Origin: Diadophis punctatus similis
Taxonomy: Eukaryota; Chordata; Lepidosauria; Squamata; Dipsadidae
Length of the DNA: 64,000 bases
NCBI GenBank assembly: GCA_023053685.1
Contig: JALIGW010000004.1
Location: 85,037,679 to 85,101,678 of the forward strand
Reading direction: 5' to 3'
Numbering within the stretch: the stretch's first letter is position 1; each line of letters opens with the position of its first letter. The position numbers were made by a program, and so were the translations under genes. This document shows positions 35,065 through 46,500 of the stretch, piece after piece. The notes below the pieces were generated by a model. The model was given only the letters and a program-made list of their open reading frames with translations. It did no database searches and had not been told where the DNA came from.

Positions 35065-36366
35065 TTAGCCCAGTGGTCCCCAAACCTTATTCACCATTCT
35101 GAAAATATTGTCCTCCTCTGTTCAAAGGCCAGGTTGGCATAGGTTCACTCAGAGAAACTCCAACAAATAAATAAATATTGGAGAAGGAGAGGAAATTCAA
35201 ATTATAAAGATTTGGGGAAAGGCCACTGATTTGTTTCTCAGTCATCAGACGCAATTAAACACAAGTTTGTTGAAGTATCAACTGTATAAACATATATAAA
35301 GCTAGATTTATGTTTTGGGGAAAAGATCACTAGAGCTTCTTCCCATTTCTGGACTTCCAAAATAAACTTGGACCATGGCCTGGAATAAGAGCGATACGTA
35401 TTCTACAAAATATTTACACCATAAGTTCATTATAGATCAATGATTATACAAATCCCTGCAAACAGGAGAAGACAGCCTCTTGAACGAAGCAATTCCCAGA
35501 TACAGTTAGAGGAAATATGCTTAACTTTTGTTCTTTCCTTAATCAGAGCATCACTGCATGTGCAACTGTGGTAGCATCTTTTTGTGCAGGTTCTTACAGA
35601 TTCAGTGTTAAGAAAAGAGCACATGAGATGCACACCCTCCAACTGATTTAATGCTTCTTTAATTTTATGTGCAATAAACTTATTAATAAAGTTGATTGAT
35701 TCATTAGGCCTCCTGTAAAATAAGCCAGGTGAAGGCAATTCCAGAGGTCAATAAATACTCTGTGACAACCTTCCCATCTCTCAAGTTGTGGTTGTTGCTG
35801 TGACTATTATATTCAACAAGAAAAGGTGCCTCTGTCCAAGTGTCCAAAAACTAGGATAATTCTCTCTGACCAAGACAGGAAAGACTAAACAAAGTATCTG
35901 AATGCTTTCAGGTGAACACTTTCAACTGTGAGAAACGTGGTTAAGGAATCACATGGCTCTCTTGAAGTCAAGGTAAGAGCTGGAAGACCAAGAAAAAGTC
36001 CTGCTAGAACTGGCCTCAAATGCAGAACTTACAAATCACTGCCAAACAACAACCAGTTGCCCTGCATCCATGTGCACATATACACAATCCTTTTTCAGAC
36101 ACCACTTACACCAGGGACCAACTGAAAGATAAACACTCTTATGTGTTCAATGGCAGGAAGCAGGATAACAACCAAGGATATCTCCAGAGATTGTTCAAAA
36201 GAAGTCAAGATGGTCACCACAATTTTGCAATCGAAACCACACGCATAAAAAGGGCAAAACTCCCACCATACCATGGTGGCTACCATCTTCACATTTTGGA
36301 TACCCCTCTTAACAAAATTAAGGTTTGAGAATTTGTAAGCGCCCCTCAGATCGTGAGAGCAAGAGT
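35065..36366. other. Unique sequence, nothing recognised
   Basis: A hAT-like start (CAGTGGTCCCCAAACCTT) is at 35073 without a partner end. The rest has no recognisable gene or repeat. Confidence 0.4.
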
Positions 36367-36379
36367 AAGGTGACCAACT

Positions 36380-37163
36380 ATCACAAAGGTGCTTTTCTCA
36401 AGAGGTAACTGAACTTTCTTGTTTGTCTTTGAAGACGTTTCGCTTCTCATCCAAGGAGCTTCTTCAGCTCTGACTGGATGCTGGGGAACGGAAGGGTTTA
36501 TATTCCTTGCAGACAGCTGGTCATTTGCATCCTTTTAGAGGGTAGTTGAAGCACTTGGAGGTTTATCTGTGTCTGTTTCTTGAAAAACAAGAAAGTCCAG
36601 TTGCCTCTTGGAAAAGCACCTTTGGGACAACCATGACCTGGATGACTGAGAATCTCCATAGACATTTAGCTATGTACTTTGGGATGAACACCCTTTGAAA
36701 GGTACAGGAATATGACCAAATTTCTAGAAAAAATTGCAGACTATAGGAACCATTTGCACTTCATTTTGAGATGCAGACAACAATCCCCAACTACCTGCGC
36801 CTGTGTTCAACAATAAAGGAACACAAGGCAGAAAACATCCTGCACAAAGCACAGCTACACAACACACTCCTTTCGGAAGGTCCAAGAAGGCTCCACACGC
36901 ATTTGCACCACTCGGGTGACCCTGAGGGCACAGACAAACCTCCAGGTGGCCTCAACGACTCTCTAAAAGGATGCAAATAACCAGATACTTCAATATAATA
37001 TAAATATACATCCTTCCATTCCCCAGCATCCAGTCAGAGCTGAAGAAGCTTCTTGGATGAGAAGCAAAACGTCTTCAAAGAAAAACCTGAAAGTCCAGTT
37101 GCCTCTTGAAAAAAAGCACCTTTGGGCCAACCATGACCTGGATGACCGAGGGTCTCCATAGAC
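36380..37163 (+). mobile_element. Penelope-like element (family A) with target duplication
   Basis: A 784-bp insertion between near-identical 13-bp direct repeats (36367-36379 and 37164-37176, sharing GTGACCAACT). It opens with a minus-strand terminal unit whose hammerhead-like motif (36431-36467) keeps CTGAAGA, the stem GCTCCT/AGAAGC and GAAACGTC. The centre encodes a broken ORF piece (NHLHFILRCRQ, then after a frame change PNYLRLCSTIKEHKAENIL), which resembles the N-terminal region of Penelope-type reverse transcriptases. It closes with a plus-strand unit (37040 onward, CAAAACGTC). Most of the protein is missing. Confidence 0.65.
36431..36467 (-). ncRNA. Hammerhead-ribozyme-like motif
   Basis: Minus strand 5' to 3': CUGAAGA, one extra A, GCUCCU, loop, AGAAGC, GAAACGUC. 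CUGANGA and GAAAC match hammerhead core elements. ACGU could form the very short stem III known in Penelope-type hammerheads, with cleavage after the C. GAG before and UUC after can pair as the start of stem I. Against it, the core has one extra base before stem II, and stem II has one C-A mismatch. Confidence 0.5.
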
Positions 37164-37176
37164 AAAGTGACCAACT

Positions 37177-37865
37177 GTGTAAGGAAAAATCCAGGACTTT
37201 TAGCATGTGGGAGGTAGGGGGAAAAGAAAGATAAACATTGCTGGAAATTGAAATAAAAAAACATTTGAAGCAAAAAAAACAAGCCCTTGCAGTAAAATTC
37301 GAAGTGGTCTCCCACAGGCATGTGCCAAACAATTAAAAGGGGTCTGATTGCACAGAATACTTTGCAATTACTGGAAAGGGAGCTAAATGCCTCTTGTAAA
37401 CTCAAAACTATTTAAATCGTTTAAGAGGAACCATCCCCCCCCCCCCGACATAATACCTCCTGCTGGAAAAGACCTCGCAGGGAAGCTTGTAGGCTTTGCT
37501 TTCCCAGATCCAGAGAGCAATCAAGATTGTCAAAACATCCTGCCACATCTGGCGGGAGCTGTTCATTATGTGTTAAAAACCTCCCGCACATGAAGGTGGG
37601 AGGAATAGAAAAGGCTGCGATGTTTCAGAGCTGGTTGCTGCCTGCAACGGATTAAAAATTGGCTGTGCCTGCCAGATTCAGGATCGCTGGATCCCACAAG
37701 TACCAGGCATATCAATTTAAAGGGTGATCCTTCCTGTGGTCAAATGTCCAAAGTAGAGAGGTGCCATCCTGCCACCGTCTTCATCATAACGTTGCACGCC
37801 CACACAAAAGGGGGCAGAGTTTGCACTGAGTGTCACAACAGCTACTTTTGACATTCGGATGACAG
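37177..37865. other. Unique sequence, nothing recognised
   Basis: No gene recognised. A short C run is at 37436-37446. Confidence 0.4.
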
Positions 37866-37873
37866 CTTTGGAT

Positions 37874-38381
37874 CAGGGGCGGGTTCCAATTTTTTTACTA
37901 CCATTCTGTGGGCGTGGCTTATTTTGTGGGTGTGGCTTGCCCGCCATGTGACCGGGTGGGCGTGGGCCTCGGGAGCTTGGCAGCGGCCGGAGAAGCAGGG
38001 GGGGCATTGTCCACCCTCAACTCAGCCCCCCGCAGCGGGAGCAGCAAGACCGTGGCAGCGGTTCTTCTAGGAGGCTCCGTCCGGCCTGAATGCTTCTCCC
38101 CATTCGATGATCCTAGGCTCCTGCCGCCTGTTCCCCCTCCCCTCAGCAGCTCGAGAAGCCTTGAACGTGCGAAAATGCCTGGGATCATCACCGCACGTTT
38201 GTGGCTTCTCAGACTGCTGAAGGGAGGGGAACTGAGATAGGCCCTGCCACCCATTCCCCCTCCCCTCAGCAGCTCAAGAAGCCTCGAACGTGTGGCAACC
38301 GACCGCACTGGTACTGTGACGTCACCAGTGGGCCGCTACCGGTGCTATAGAGTGGACCGCAGTGGTAGGAACCCACCACTG
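37874..38381. mobile_element. hAT element, ACCGGTAG-type, 508 bp
   Basis: Ends CAGGGGCGGGTTCC and GGAACCCACCACTG. Perfect 8-bp duplication CTTTGGAT is at 37866-37873 and 38382-38389. GC-rich interior, no transposase. Confidence 0.92.
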
Positions 38382-38389
38382 CTTTGGAT

Positions 38390-38764
38390 CCTGGAGACCC
38401 CCCTCTGTCAATTTCCCTCTTTCCTTACATGTTTTGTGTTTATTGGGGGCTGTGGGGGGGCATGGTTAAAAGAGTCGAACTGGCTTTATGTCTATCTTGA
38501 AGAGCTGGTTTCAGCAAAATTTCACCGACCGCGGAAAACAAGTCATTTGGATTCAAATGAAAAAGAAAAGCAAGAAGATGAAAGAGAAGTGAATTGAATT
38601 CTTACAACCTGGAGATACGCTTTAAACAGAATGATAGAAAAATAACTCTGTTGTTTTGAAACTCTTGTTATATGCTGCTCAGCCTGTCATTAGCATCCAT
38701 TATAAAGTAATCGTCAGGTTTCCTGGAATTTCTGACACCAAGCGATACGGTTATAAAGTGTGAC
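38390..38764. other. Unique sequence, nothing recognised
   Basis: No gene recognised. Confidence 0.4.
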
Positions 38765-38926
38765 ATAAAAATTTAGTAAGGCCACACCTTACTGCATCCA
38801 GTTTTGGCCACCACATTACAAAGAAGATGTTACGGTAAGATTGTGGAAAAGGAGCAACTGAGATGATGAAAGGCCTGGAGGCTAAAACATATGAAGAACG
38901 GTGGCAGGAACTGGGTATATCTAGAA
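38765..38926 (+). mobile_element. CR1 LINE fragment
   Basis: GGCCACACCTTACTGCATCC, AGGAGCAACTGAGATGATGA and GAACGGTGGCAGGAACTGGG. The right side is cut by a foldback hAT. Confidence 0.8.
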
Positions 38927-39047
38927 CAGGGGTCTCCAACCTTGGCAACTTTAAGACTTGTGGACTTCAACTCCCAGAATTCCTCAGCCAGCTTTGCTGG
39001 GAGTTGAAGTCCACAAGTCTTAAAGTTGCCAAGGTTGGAGACCCCTG
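38927..39047. mobile_element. Foldback hAT MITE
   Basis: 121-bp palindrome with ends CAGGGGTCTCCAACCTTGG and its complement. Flanking 8-mers ATCTAGAA and ACTAGAGC are only partly alike. Confidence 0.85.
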
Positions 39048-39096
39048 ACTAGAGCACCATGTAACCACATCATGGCTCTTCTGGCAGTCCCTGTCA

Positions 39097-39173
39097 ACAT
39101 TGAGACAAATTCCTTGTGTTTCTAATCACACGCCAAATAAAGTGTTCTGTTCTGTTCTGTTCTGTTCTGTTCT
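39097..39173 (+). mobile_element. Snake-type CR1 3' tail with (TTCTG)n
   Basis: GAGACAAATTCCTTGTGTTT, AATCACACGCCAAATAAAG, then TTCTG repeated six times. The same 3' end with a TATTC tail is at 60306-60397. Confidence 0.7.
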
Positions 39174-39470
39174 AACCAGGGACCGTCATTGTACAGGAAG
39201 AGGCAGGACTCTCAGGCAGGCAGGCAGGCCAGCGGGTGAGAGCTGAGTAGGAGAGCTACTGATGAGCGACAGGTGCTTCTGGGCATGGATTTCTTCCTCA
39301 AACATTTTCCTTGGCACCCATCACCACTTAATTTCTTTAATTTGAAAATAAATGAATTGAAATGTATTTCCAGAACTGCTTCTAGCGCTTTCTTTCCCCT
39401 GGTTGTGTTAAGGCAAGAGGGCTGCAGGGCAGGGCGCTGTTTTTCTTGGGAGTGTTTCTACTTGCCCAGA

Positions 39471-39977
39471 TGCACCCACGTAACACCAATTCTCCGCCAG
39501 CTGCACTGGTTGCCCATTAGTCTCCGGATCCAATTCAAGGTGTTGGTCGTTACCTTTAAAGCCCTACATGGCTCAGGGCCAGGTTACCTTCGGGACCGCA
39601 TCCTGCCGCATACCTCCCTACGACCGGTCAGGGCCCACAGAGTCGGCCTCCTCCAGGTCCCATCGACCAAGCAATGTCGGTTGGCGGGGCCGAGGGGGAG
39701 GGCCTTCTCTGTGGGAGCTCCCTCCCTGTGGAATCAGCTTCCCCCGAAGATCAGGACTATCCCCACCCTGCTGGCCTTCCGGAAAGCAATAAAAACTTGG
39801 CTCTTCCGGCAGGCAGGGTGAAAGCGAGACGATACTCTTTTAATTTTTATATATTATATGTTTTTAACTATTGTATTTTATTGCATTTGTATTGTCGAAA
39901 TGGATCTGAATATGTTGTGAGCCGCCCAGAGTCCCTAGGGAGTTGGGCGGCATACAAATCCATTAAATTAAATTAAA
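39471..39977 (+). mobile_element. L2-type LINE C-terminus and 3' end
   Basis: Open from about 39480 to a stop near 39821, with the L2-type signature LHWLPISLRIQFKVLVVTF, then KALHGSGPGYLRDR, and the end FRKAIKTWLFRQAG. The short 3' UTR ends in the hairpin GAGCCGCCCAGAGTCCCTAG/GGGCGG and a tail of ATTAA units. It is 5'-truncated, so the enzyme domains are absent. Confidence 0.85.
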
Positions 39978-40152
39978 CATAAAATACAAATGGGGATCTG
40001 CAGGAGGTTTGGGTGGGTAAATCAGTATTTAGTGAACCTGGTAATCGCTTGAGAGATTGTACCCGTAACGGGATCTCAAAAGTCCAGAGGTGCTCAGCAA
40101 CCACACACAAAAATGGACAATTTTGGTTCCGATGGGTAACAGCTTGAAGGGG

Positions 40153-40386
40153 ATAGCAATAGCACTTAGATTTATATACCGCTTCATAGTGCTTTACAGC
40201 CCTCTCTAAGTGGTTTACAGAGTTCAGCATATTGCCCCCAACAATCTGGGTCCTCATTTTACCCACCTCAGAAGGATGGAAGGCTGAGTCAACCTTGAGC
40301 CGGTGAGATTTGAACAGCTGAACTGCTGAACTAGCAATCAGCTGAAGGTCACAGTGCTGCTTTTAACCACTGCACCACCTCGGCTC
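40153..40386 (-). mobile_element. Sauria SINE
   Basis: Minus strand: GAGCCGAGGTGGTGCAGTGG head, GGCTCAAGGTTGACTCAGCC, then TAAATCTAAGTGCTATTGCT at the end. Nearly full length. Confidence 0.88.
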
Positions 40387-40675
40387 CTAAGGAAGAGTAC
40401 AGCCTTTGTGTCTTCCAGCTCTGATGCATCTTCCATCAGATACACACAATCAGTGTGCGGAACACACCACCCGTTAGAGGTTGGTTCACAAATGCTGTCC
40501 ACTGTTGTGCAAGCTGCTAAGAACTGTAGCTTAGCAACATCTGACAGATAAACCTTTCCAGTTTCAAGTATTATGGGGATTATTTTATGTAAAATATTTA
40601 AATCCCTCTTTTTATTTACAGTATATAAATGCCCAAGTCCACATTTCATACAAGTGCCTATTCCAAACACATCAA

Positions 40676-40936
40676 AGGAAGGAAGGGGAGAGGAGGGGAT
40701 GGGAGGAGGTGGGGGAGGGAGGGAGGGAGGGGAATGAAAGGGATGGGAGGTGAGAAGGAAGGAGAGAGGGAAGGGAAGGAAGGAAGTGGTAGAAGGAAGG
40801 GGTGGAAGGAAGGGGAAAGGAGGAGATGGGAGGGAGGAAGGAAGGGAAGGAAGGAAGGAAGGAAGGAAATAAGGAAGTGAGGGAGGGAAGTGGAGGGAGG
40901 AAGGAAGGAAGGAAGGAAGGAAGGAAGGAAGGAAGG
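40676..40936. repeat. (GGAA)n/(GGGA)n purine tract
   Basis: About 260 bp, almost only G and A on the plus strand, ending in a perfect (GGAA)n run. Polypurine tracts of this length can adopt triplex DNA in vitro. Confidence 0.95.
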
Positions 40937-41496
40937 AGGAAGGACAATTAGCTATTTACAGGAAGTAGTTTTTTTAAAAAAAAAACTACCTCAGCAAACC
41001 TTGTAATAAGTAAGCTATTGTAGCCAGCTGCCTAAAAGATAACATTGACGAATCCTAGAGAGAATGTTCTACAGAAAGACCAACAACAGCAGGATTGGGG
41101 CCATAGAAAATCTCCTCTTTTTGAGGGAGAAGACGGGGCATTGAGGCAAGATTTGGAAATGAGCAGACTTATGTAAAAATTCAGGTACTCTTTATTATCT
41201 TATAGAAAATGCTCTCTCTCTCATTTGATTTGATTATGGTTTGGAGGTTACACCAGAATGTTGTGAAAAGCAAACTTGAGGATCTTAAATTATTCCAAAT
41301 GCAGAACCTTACGGTGCCCTTGACTTTGACGTGCTGCTATGGAATTTTTTGATAAAGGAAACCAACCGTTATTTTTATTCAATGAGCGACTCCATAAATC
41401 ATTTCCCTTCTCTTAAAATAACAGAAGGGACCTTTGACTGTGAGCAGGTAAATTGCAGCCTCATCTTTGCCCTGCCTGAATTCATTTCTGGAAAAC
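40937..41496. other. Unique sequence, nothing recognised
   Basis: No gene recognised. Confidence 0.4.
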
Positions 41497-41552
41497 TACC
41501 GTATATGTTATATTTACCGTATATGTTATATTTACCGTATATGTTATAATAC
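41497..41552. repeat. 18-bp tandem repeat, three units
   Basis: ACCGTATATGTTATATTT is repeated three times, the last unit incomplete. It abuts the LINE fragment. Confidence 0.9.
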
Positions 41553-41555
41553 CGA

Positions 41556-42935
41556 ATATTCACAGAAGATGCTGTTGAAAAGGCACTACGCAACCTAAAA
41601 CCATCTCTATCCATTGGCCCTGATGGATTATGTGCCTACTTCCTAAAACAGCTCTCAACCACCATAGCAGAACCTCTTAGCATAATCTACGGAATATCTT
41701 TCAGAACCAGCTCCTTACCTAACTTAGCCACGGTCATCCCTATCTACAAAAAGGGAGACCCCAGCCTAGTTGAAAATTACAGACCAACCTCACTGTGTTG
41801 CATCACCTGCAAAGTCATGGAATCAATCATAAACCAATCCATCACCCTCTACTTAGAGTCTAACAACCTACTCTCTAACACCTGTTAACAGCGGTGTCCC
41901 TCAAGGTAGCGTTCTAGGACCCACACTCTTTATAATTTACATAAATGACCTTTGCGATCATATTATAAGCAACTGCATTCTCTTTGCTGATGATGTAAAA
42001 CTATTTAGCACCACTGACAATGCTGCTACCCTTCAAAAAGACCTAGACTATGTGTCAGAATGGTCAAACAATTGGCAACTCCAAATCTCAACCAACAAAT
42101 GCTCTGTCTTACACATTGGAAAAAAAATCAGAACACAAATACAAGCTGGGTGGATACGAACTAGTAGACGACCCTCACTCTGTCAAAGACCTTGGAGTAC
42201 TCATCTCAAATGATCTAAGTGCCAAAGCTTACTGTTAACAGCATTGCCAAAAAAGCATTAAGAGTTGTTAACCTAATCTTGTGTAGCTTCTTCTCCTGTA
42301 ATATTGGACTGCTAACTAAGGCATACAAAACTTTTGCTAGACCAATTCTTGAATACAGCTCATCTGTCTGGAACCCACATTACATATTGGACATTAATAC
42401 AATTGAGGAGTCCAGAAATATTTCACGAGAAGAGTCCTCCACTCCTCTGCTCGCAACAGAATACCTTATGCCACCAGACTTGAAATTTTGGGCTTAGACA
42501 ATTTAGAACTACAACTTAGAACTTCGCCATCTCCGGTCTGACCTAAGCGTAGTACATAAAATCATCTGCTACAATGTCCTTCCTGTCAATGAATACTTCA
42601 GCTTCAACCAAAACAATACAAGAGCACACAATAGATACAAACTCAAGGTAAACCGCTCCAAACTTGATTGCAGAAAATATGACTTCAGTAACAGAGTGGT
42701 CAATGCCTGGAATGCACTACCTGACTCTGTGTTTTCTTCCCCAAACCCCCAAAACTTTAACCTTAGACTGTCTACTCACCCCATTCCTAAGAGATCTGTA
42801 AGGGGCCTGCATAAGCGCACCAACATGCCTACCGTCCCTGCCCTAATGTTCCCATGTACTCATAACCATCTCATGTATACATGTTTATACTTTTACTGTA
42901 ATCTTACATATGCTTGACAAAAATAAATAAATAAA
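41556..42935 (+). mobile_element. Decayed LINE reverse transcriptase (CR1/L2-like group)
   Basis: Reading frames shift several times. In order: SIGPDGLCAYF and PIYKKGDPSLVENYRP (early RT motifs), VNSGVPQGSVLGPTLF (motif B), LFADDVKLF (motif C with the catalytic FADD), KDLGVLISNDL, then VVNAWNALPDSVFSSP near the C-terminus. About 100 codons between NNLLSNT and PVNSGVPQG are missing, which removes motif A with its catalytic aspartate. The tail is an AAATA repeat. Clade within the CR1/L2/Rex1 group is not settled. Confidence 0.8.
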
Positions 42936-43229
42936 TAAATAAGATAAAAAATAAAATGTTAAGCCACTTTGTGTTTGCAGAACTAGAGAAGTCAAATAGA
43001 CAAAATGTCAGAGCTCTATTTCACTTCTGGAAAAACAACAACAACAACTCAACAGAACAACAACCGATCAAAATTCTAGTATTTGAGGAGGAGTGAACTC
43101 TGCCCAGAATTATTTGTGCCAGGAAGATTCTATCTAGTGGTCTAAACTTTTTTTTAAAATAGTTTGTTTTTATAGAGAAACAGAGTTGTTGTTTTTTACA
43201 GAGAAAACAACCTGGTCTGAGAAAGTTAC
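42936..43229. other. Unique sequence, nothing recognised
   Basis: No gene recognised. Confidence 0.4.
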
Positions 43230-43237
43230 ATCCATCG

Positions 43238-43433
43238 CAGGGGTGAAATTCAGCAGGTTCTGACAGGTTCTGGAGAACCGGTAGCGGAAATTTTGAGTAG
43301 TTCGGAGAACCGGCAAATACCACCTCTGGCTGGCCCCAGAGTGGGGAGGGAATGAGGATTTTACAGTATCCTTCCCCTGCCACGCCCACCAAGCCACAGA
43401 ACCGGTAGGGAAAAAAATTGAATTTCACCCCTG
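43238..43433. mobile_element. hAT MITE, ACCGGTAG-type, 196 bp
   Basis: Perfect inverted ends CAGGGGTGAAATTCA and TGAATTTCACCCCTG (after a small poly-A). Perfect duplication ATCCATCG is at 43230-43237 and 43434-43441. Confidence 0.93.
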
Positions 43434-43503
43434 ATCCATCGTCATGGGGGTTTGTTTTAAAGAATGGAAAACTCCTAGTTAATAGATAGAATTCCCTAAA
43501 ACA

Positions 43504-43612
43504 GTGTTGACAGCCAATCCACGCTTTAAGATGTGTGGACTTCAACTCCCAGAATTCTCCCGGCTAGGGAATTCGTGGGAGTCGAAGTTCACCGTCTTAA
43601 AGTTGCCAACAC
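43504..43612. mobile_element. Foldback hAT MITE, diverged
   Basis: Arms around GTGTGGACTTCAACTCCCAG and its near-complement GGGAGTCGAAGTTCACCG. Terminal repeats are CAGTGTTGACAGCC-like. Confidence 0.7.
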
Positions 43613-43621
43613 ACACCTGCT

Positions 43622-43699
43622 GTCTGTCTGTCTCCCTCCCTCTCTCTCTCTCTCTCTCTCTTTCTGTCTTTCTCTCTCTCTCCTCTCTCTTTCTCTCTG

Positions 43700-43736
<37 letters not shown>

Positions 43737-43773
43737 GTCTCTCTTTCTCTCTCTCTCTCACACACACACACAC
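43622..43773. repeat. CT/CTGT/CA low-complexity tract
   Basis: (CTGT)n, (CT)n, (GTCT)n and (CA)n segments in series. Confidence 0.93.
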
Positions 43774-44245
43774 ACCCTGGATGTTTGTATTTGGGGGTTT
43801 GCAAAAGGACCCTAATGCCGCTGATTTCTTTAATGAAAATGCTCCCTAAGAGCCATTCGTTCCCCTGAAGTTTCACATATAGAAAACAATATATGTTGTA
43901 TGATTTTAAAGGAAACTTCGCTGGAGCGATATATAGCTTTCTCCCTTTGCATCCGGACTCGCTCTTAATGCAGTGAAATTCCCTGGCTGGTCTAAGCCAG
44001 CCGCCTTGGCCATTGTTCACCCGCCGTGCAAAAGGAGCCCATCAGCATCTTTCCAGGGCTGAGAACAGCCCTTCTCCCTTGCCAGAGATACGTCTTTGTG
44101 CATGATATAATTGCCGAGCAATAAATATTTAATGGATCATACCTGCAAAGAGATCATTGTCAGAGGGTGGTAAATCTGAAAGCTTGAATAATTCCAGTTG
44201 TTTTCTGTCTTGCTTTTCCTCTCATGTAGTTACCAATGGTAACAA

Positions 44246-44248
<3 letters not shown>
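43774..44248. other. Unique sequence, nothing recognised
   Basis: No gene recognised. Confidence 0.4.

Positions 44249-44324
<76 letters not shown>
44249..44324. repeat. (GA)n microsatellite
   Basis: Perfect GA run of about 76 bp. Confidence 0.97.
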
Positions 44325-44327
<3 letters not shown>

Positions 44328-44631
44328 AAAACAACATATTAGCAAAATTGTTCATCAGTTAAGAATCAACATTATTCTTGCCTTCAGGAATTAATGTACT
44401 TTCGAAATAACCTTTTAACACCTTTTCTCCTTTTAAGCTTGAAGAAGATATAAAAATATTGAACTTTTTAAAGTTTTAGAACCACGGGGTGTATACTTTT
44501 TTCTCTTATATATATATATGCTGAATTTCTTCAGCCGCAATCTATTGAGGACAGGAATGCTCTGAGTTCCAAGTGAAGAAAATCACTGGGGAAAATCAAT
44601 TTTATAATTCCAATTTAGAAGACAAACAATA
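44325..44631. other. Unique AT-rich sequence
   Basis: Nothing recognised. Confidence 0.4.
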
Positions 44632-45056
44632 CAGGCAACCTTCAACTCACACCTACAGATGGAATCATGATTTCTGTTGCTAAGCGAGGCGGTTGCTCAG
44701 TGACACACACCTGATTTTATCACCTTTTCTTTTTTGCCACGCTGCTCAAGTAAACCACTGCCGTTCTTAAGTGAATCATGAGGTCGTTAAGTGGAATCCA
44801 GCTTCCCCGATAGACTTTGCTTATCAGAAAACTTTGTGGTGGGAAAATCACAAAGGTCAATCATTCACCTCGGGATGCTGCAGCTGTTGTAAACACACAT
44901 TAGTTGCCAAACATTCAAATTTTGATCATGTGACACACACACACCCCAGCTGTGACGGTCCCAAGTGTAAGGACTGATTGTAAGTCATTTTTTCCCATGC
45001 CATTGCAACTACAAACGGTCGCTATAGCCAAACGGTCGTAAGTCAAGAACTACCTG
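44632..45056 (-). mobile_element. Tigger-like MITE with TA flanks
   Basis: Ends CAGGCAACCTTCAACTCAC and AAGTCAAGAACTACCTG, flanked by TA at both sides. The body is diverged. Confidence 0.8.
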
Positions 45057-45115
45057 TAATGTTCTGTGAACATAACAGGGGAAAATGGCAAAACAGTTTA
45101 TTTTGTTTCATCAGT

Positions 45116-45265
45116 TCTCTCTCTGGGCACAGTGAGAATATATCTGCTGAAAAAAAAACTGCATTGGCGACAGGAAGGGCATCCGGCCAGTAAACACTCA
45201 GCTCCATTCAGTTGCACAGACTCCACCCTGCAAGGGATTATGGGGTCATGAAAAGAAGATGAGTA
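45116..45265 (+). mobile_element. BovB-tailed SINE, headless
   Basis: CTCTGGGCACAGTGAGAATA, TTGGCGACAGGAAGGGCATC, GCCAGTAAACACTC and CAAGGGATTATGGGGTCATG, then GAAGATGA tail. It is the 3' part of the SINE at 48734-48966 without the tRNA-like head. Confidence 0.75.
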
Positions 45266-46394
45266 AAAAATAGAGAATTTAGCTCACATCATTTAATTGT
45301 TCCTTATTCTTAAAAGAGTTGTGATGTGTCTTGCTCCTGTACAAAGGTTTTGTTCAGTTTTGCCACCTGCCCAGTACCAGAATATCTGCTTATATGCCAG
45401 GCTGTTGCTTTGCAGTGGTGTATAAAAATCACATAAGCCGATAAAAGGAATAAATTCTATACGAAGTACCGCAGGCAGGAGCTCTTGGAATCAATAAGAC
45501 GTTTTGGGTGTGATTAAGCATGGATTTGCTGTCCAAAATGATCCATTTTATCATGCCATTTATATTATGAGTAAGATTATAATGTGGATACTGTGGCATG
45601 AAAGTTTGATCTGCTCCCTCTACAATCCTGGTCAGTTCTCCTCTTCTCTTGGGGAATCACTTTATTGATGGCGAATTTAATGCGAACAATGACTGGGTCT
45701 TGAACCGTAAATAAAATAACAATAATAAAGTAAAGCAAACTCCCCTGAACTCTGACTTGAGTTCATTCAGTCTTTCATACCTACATTTATTATTATTTAC
45801 CTTCTGATATCTCTTTTCCAGAACCTACTAAAAACAATAATACAATCCCCAAATATAAAATCAATCCTCTTGGTTTGCTTCCCCTCCCCCCATATAAGCC
45901 CAGTTTCAGTTTTCTAAGTCCACCTAATTGATAAGCACCTACTACTGATACGATAAGGATCACAATATACTATATTCAGAGTTATTTGGAAGATGCATTT
46001 TTATCTAGGATTCATCCTGTACTGAATTAAATACCTCTTTGTATTTTCACCGCCGAGATCTCTTCTGCGGTTAAAAAAAAGGAGGAATGAAGTTTGTCTC
46101 TTCTACTTGAGTTCTTGAATCTTTCTCAACTATCCATTGTTCTGAAACTGGGGTTTCTGATGAAAATTGAATTGTCTCTGATAGTCTGATCAATCTCCAG
46201 GGAGGTGTAGGATTCTAAGATATCTTAGATGAGTTGTGCTTTACCATAACACAATTCCCTTCCCTTTTCTTTTAGTCTATGAAAAGGGGGAAAAATGTGT
46301 CTTTTTTCACACAACAGCCTGGAATCCACAATACGAATCCTCCTTCCCTGTACTGGGTAATCAATACCTAACTGGTATTGAGATTGGCAATGTA
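45266..46394. other. Unique AT-rich sequence
   Basis: No gene recognised and no open frames with domains. Confidence 0.35.
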
Positions 46395-46500
46395 TTTATT
46401 TTCATGAAATTTATATGCTGCCCATCTCACTGTCGAGTGACACTGAGGGGCTTAAAACAATTATGGAGACACAATATAAAATGATAAGAAGCATTAAAAA
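46395..46500 (-). mobile_element. L2-type or related LINE/SINE 3' tail
   Basis: Minus strand contains TTAAGCCCCTCAGTGTCACT and AGATGGGCAGCATATAAATT, the GGGCGG(T/C)ATATAAAT-type retroposon end. Which family it belongs to is not clear. Confidence 0.45.
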
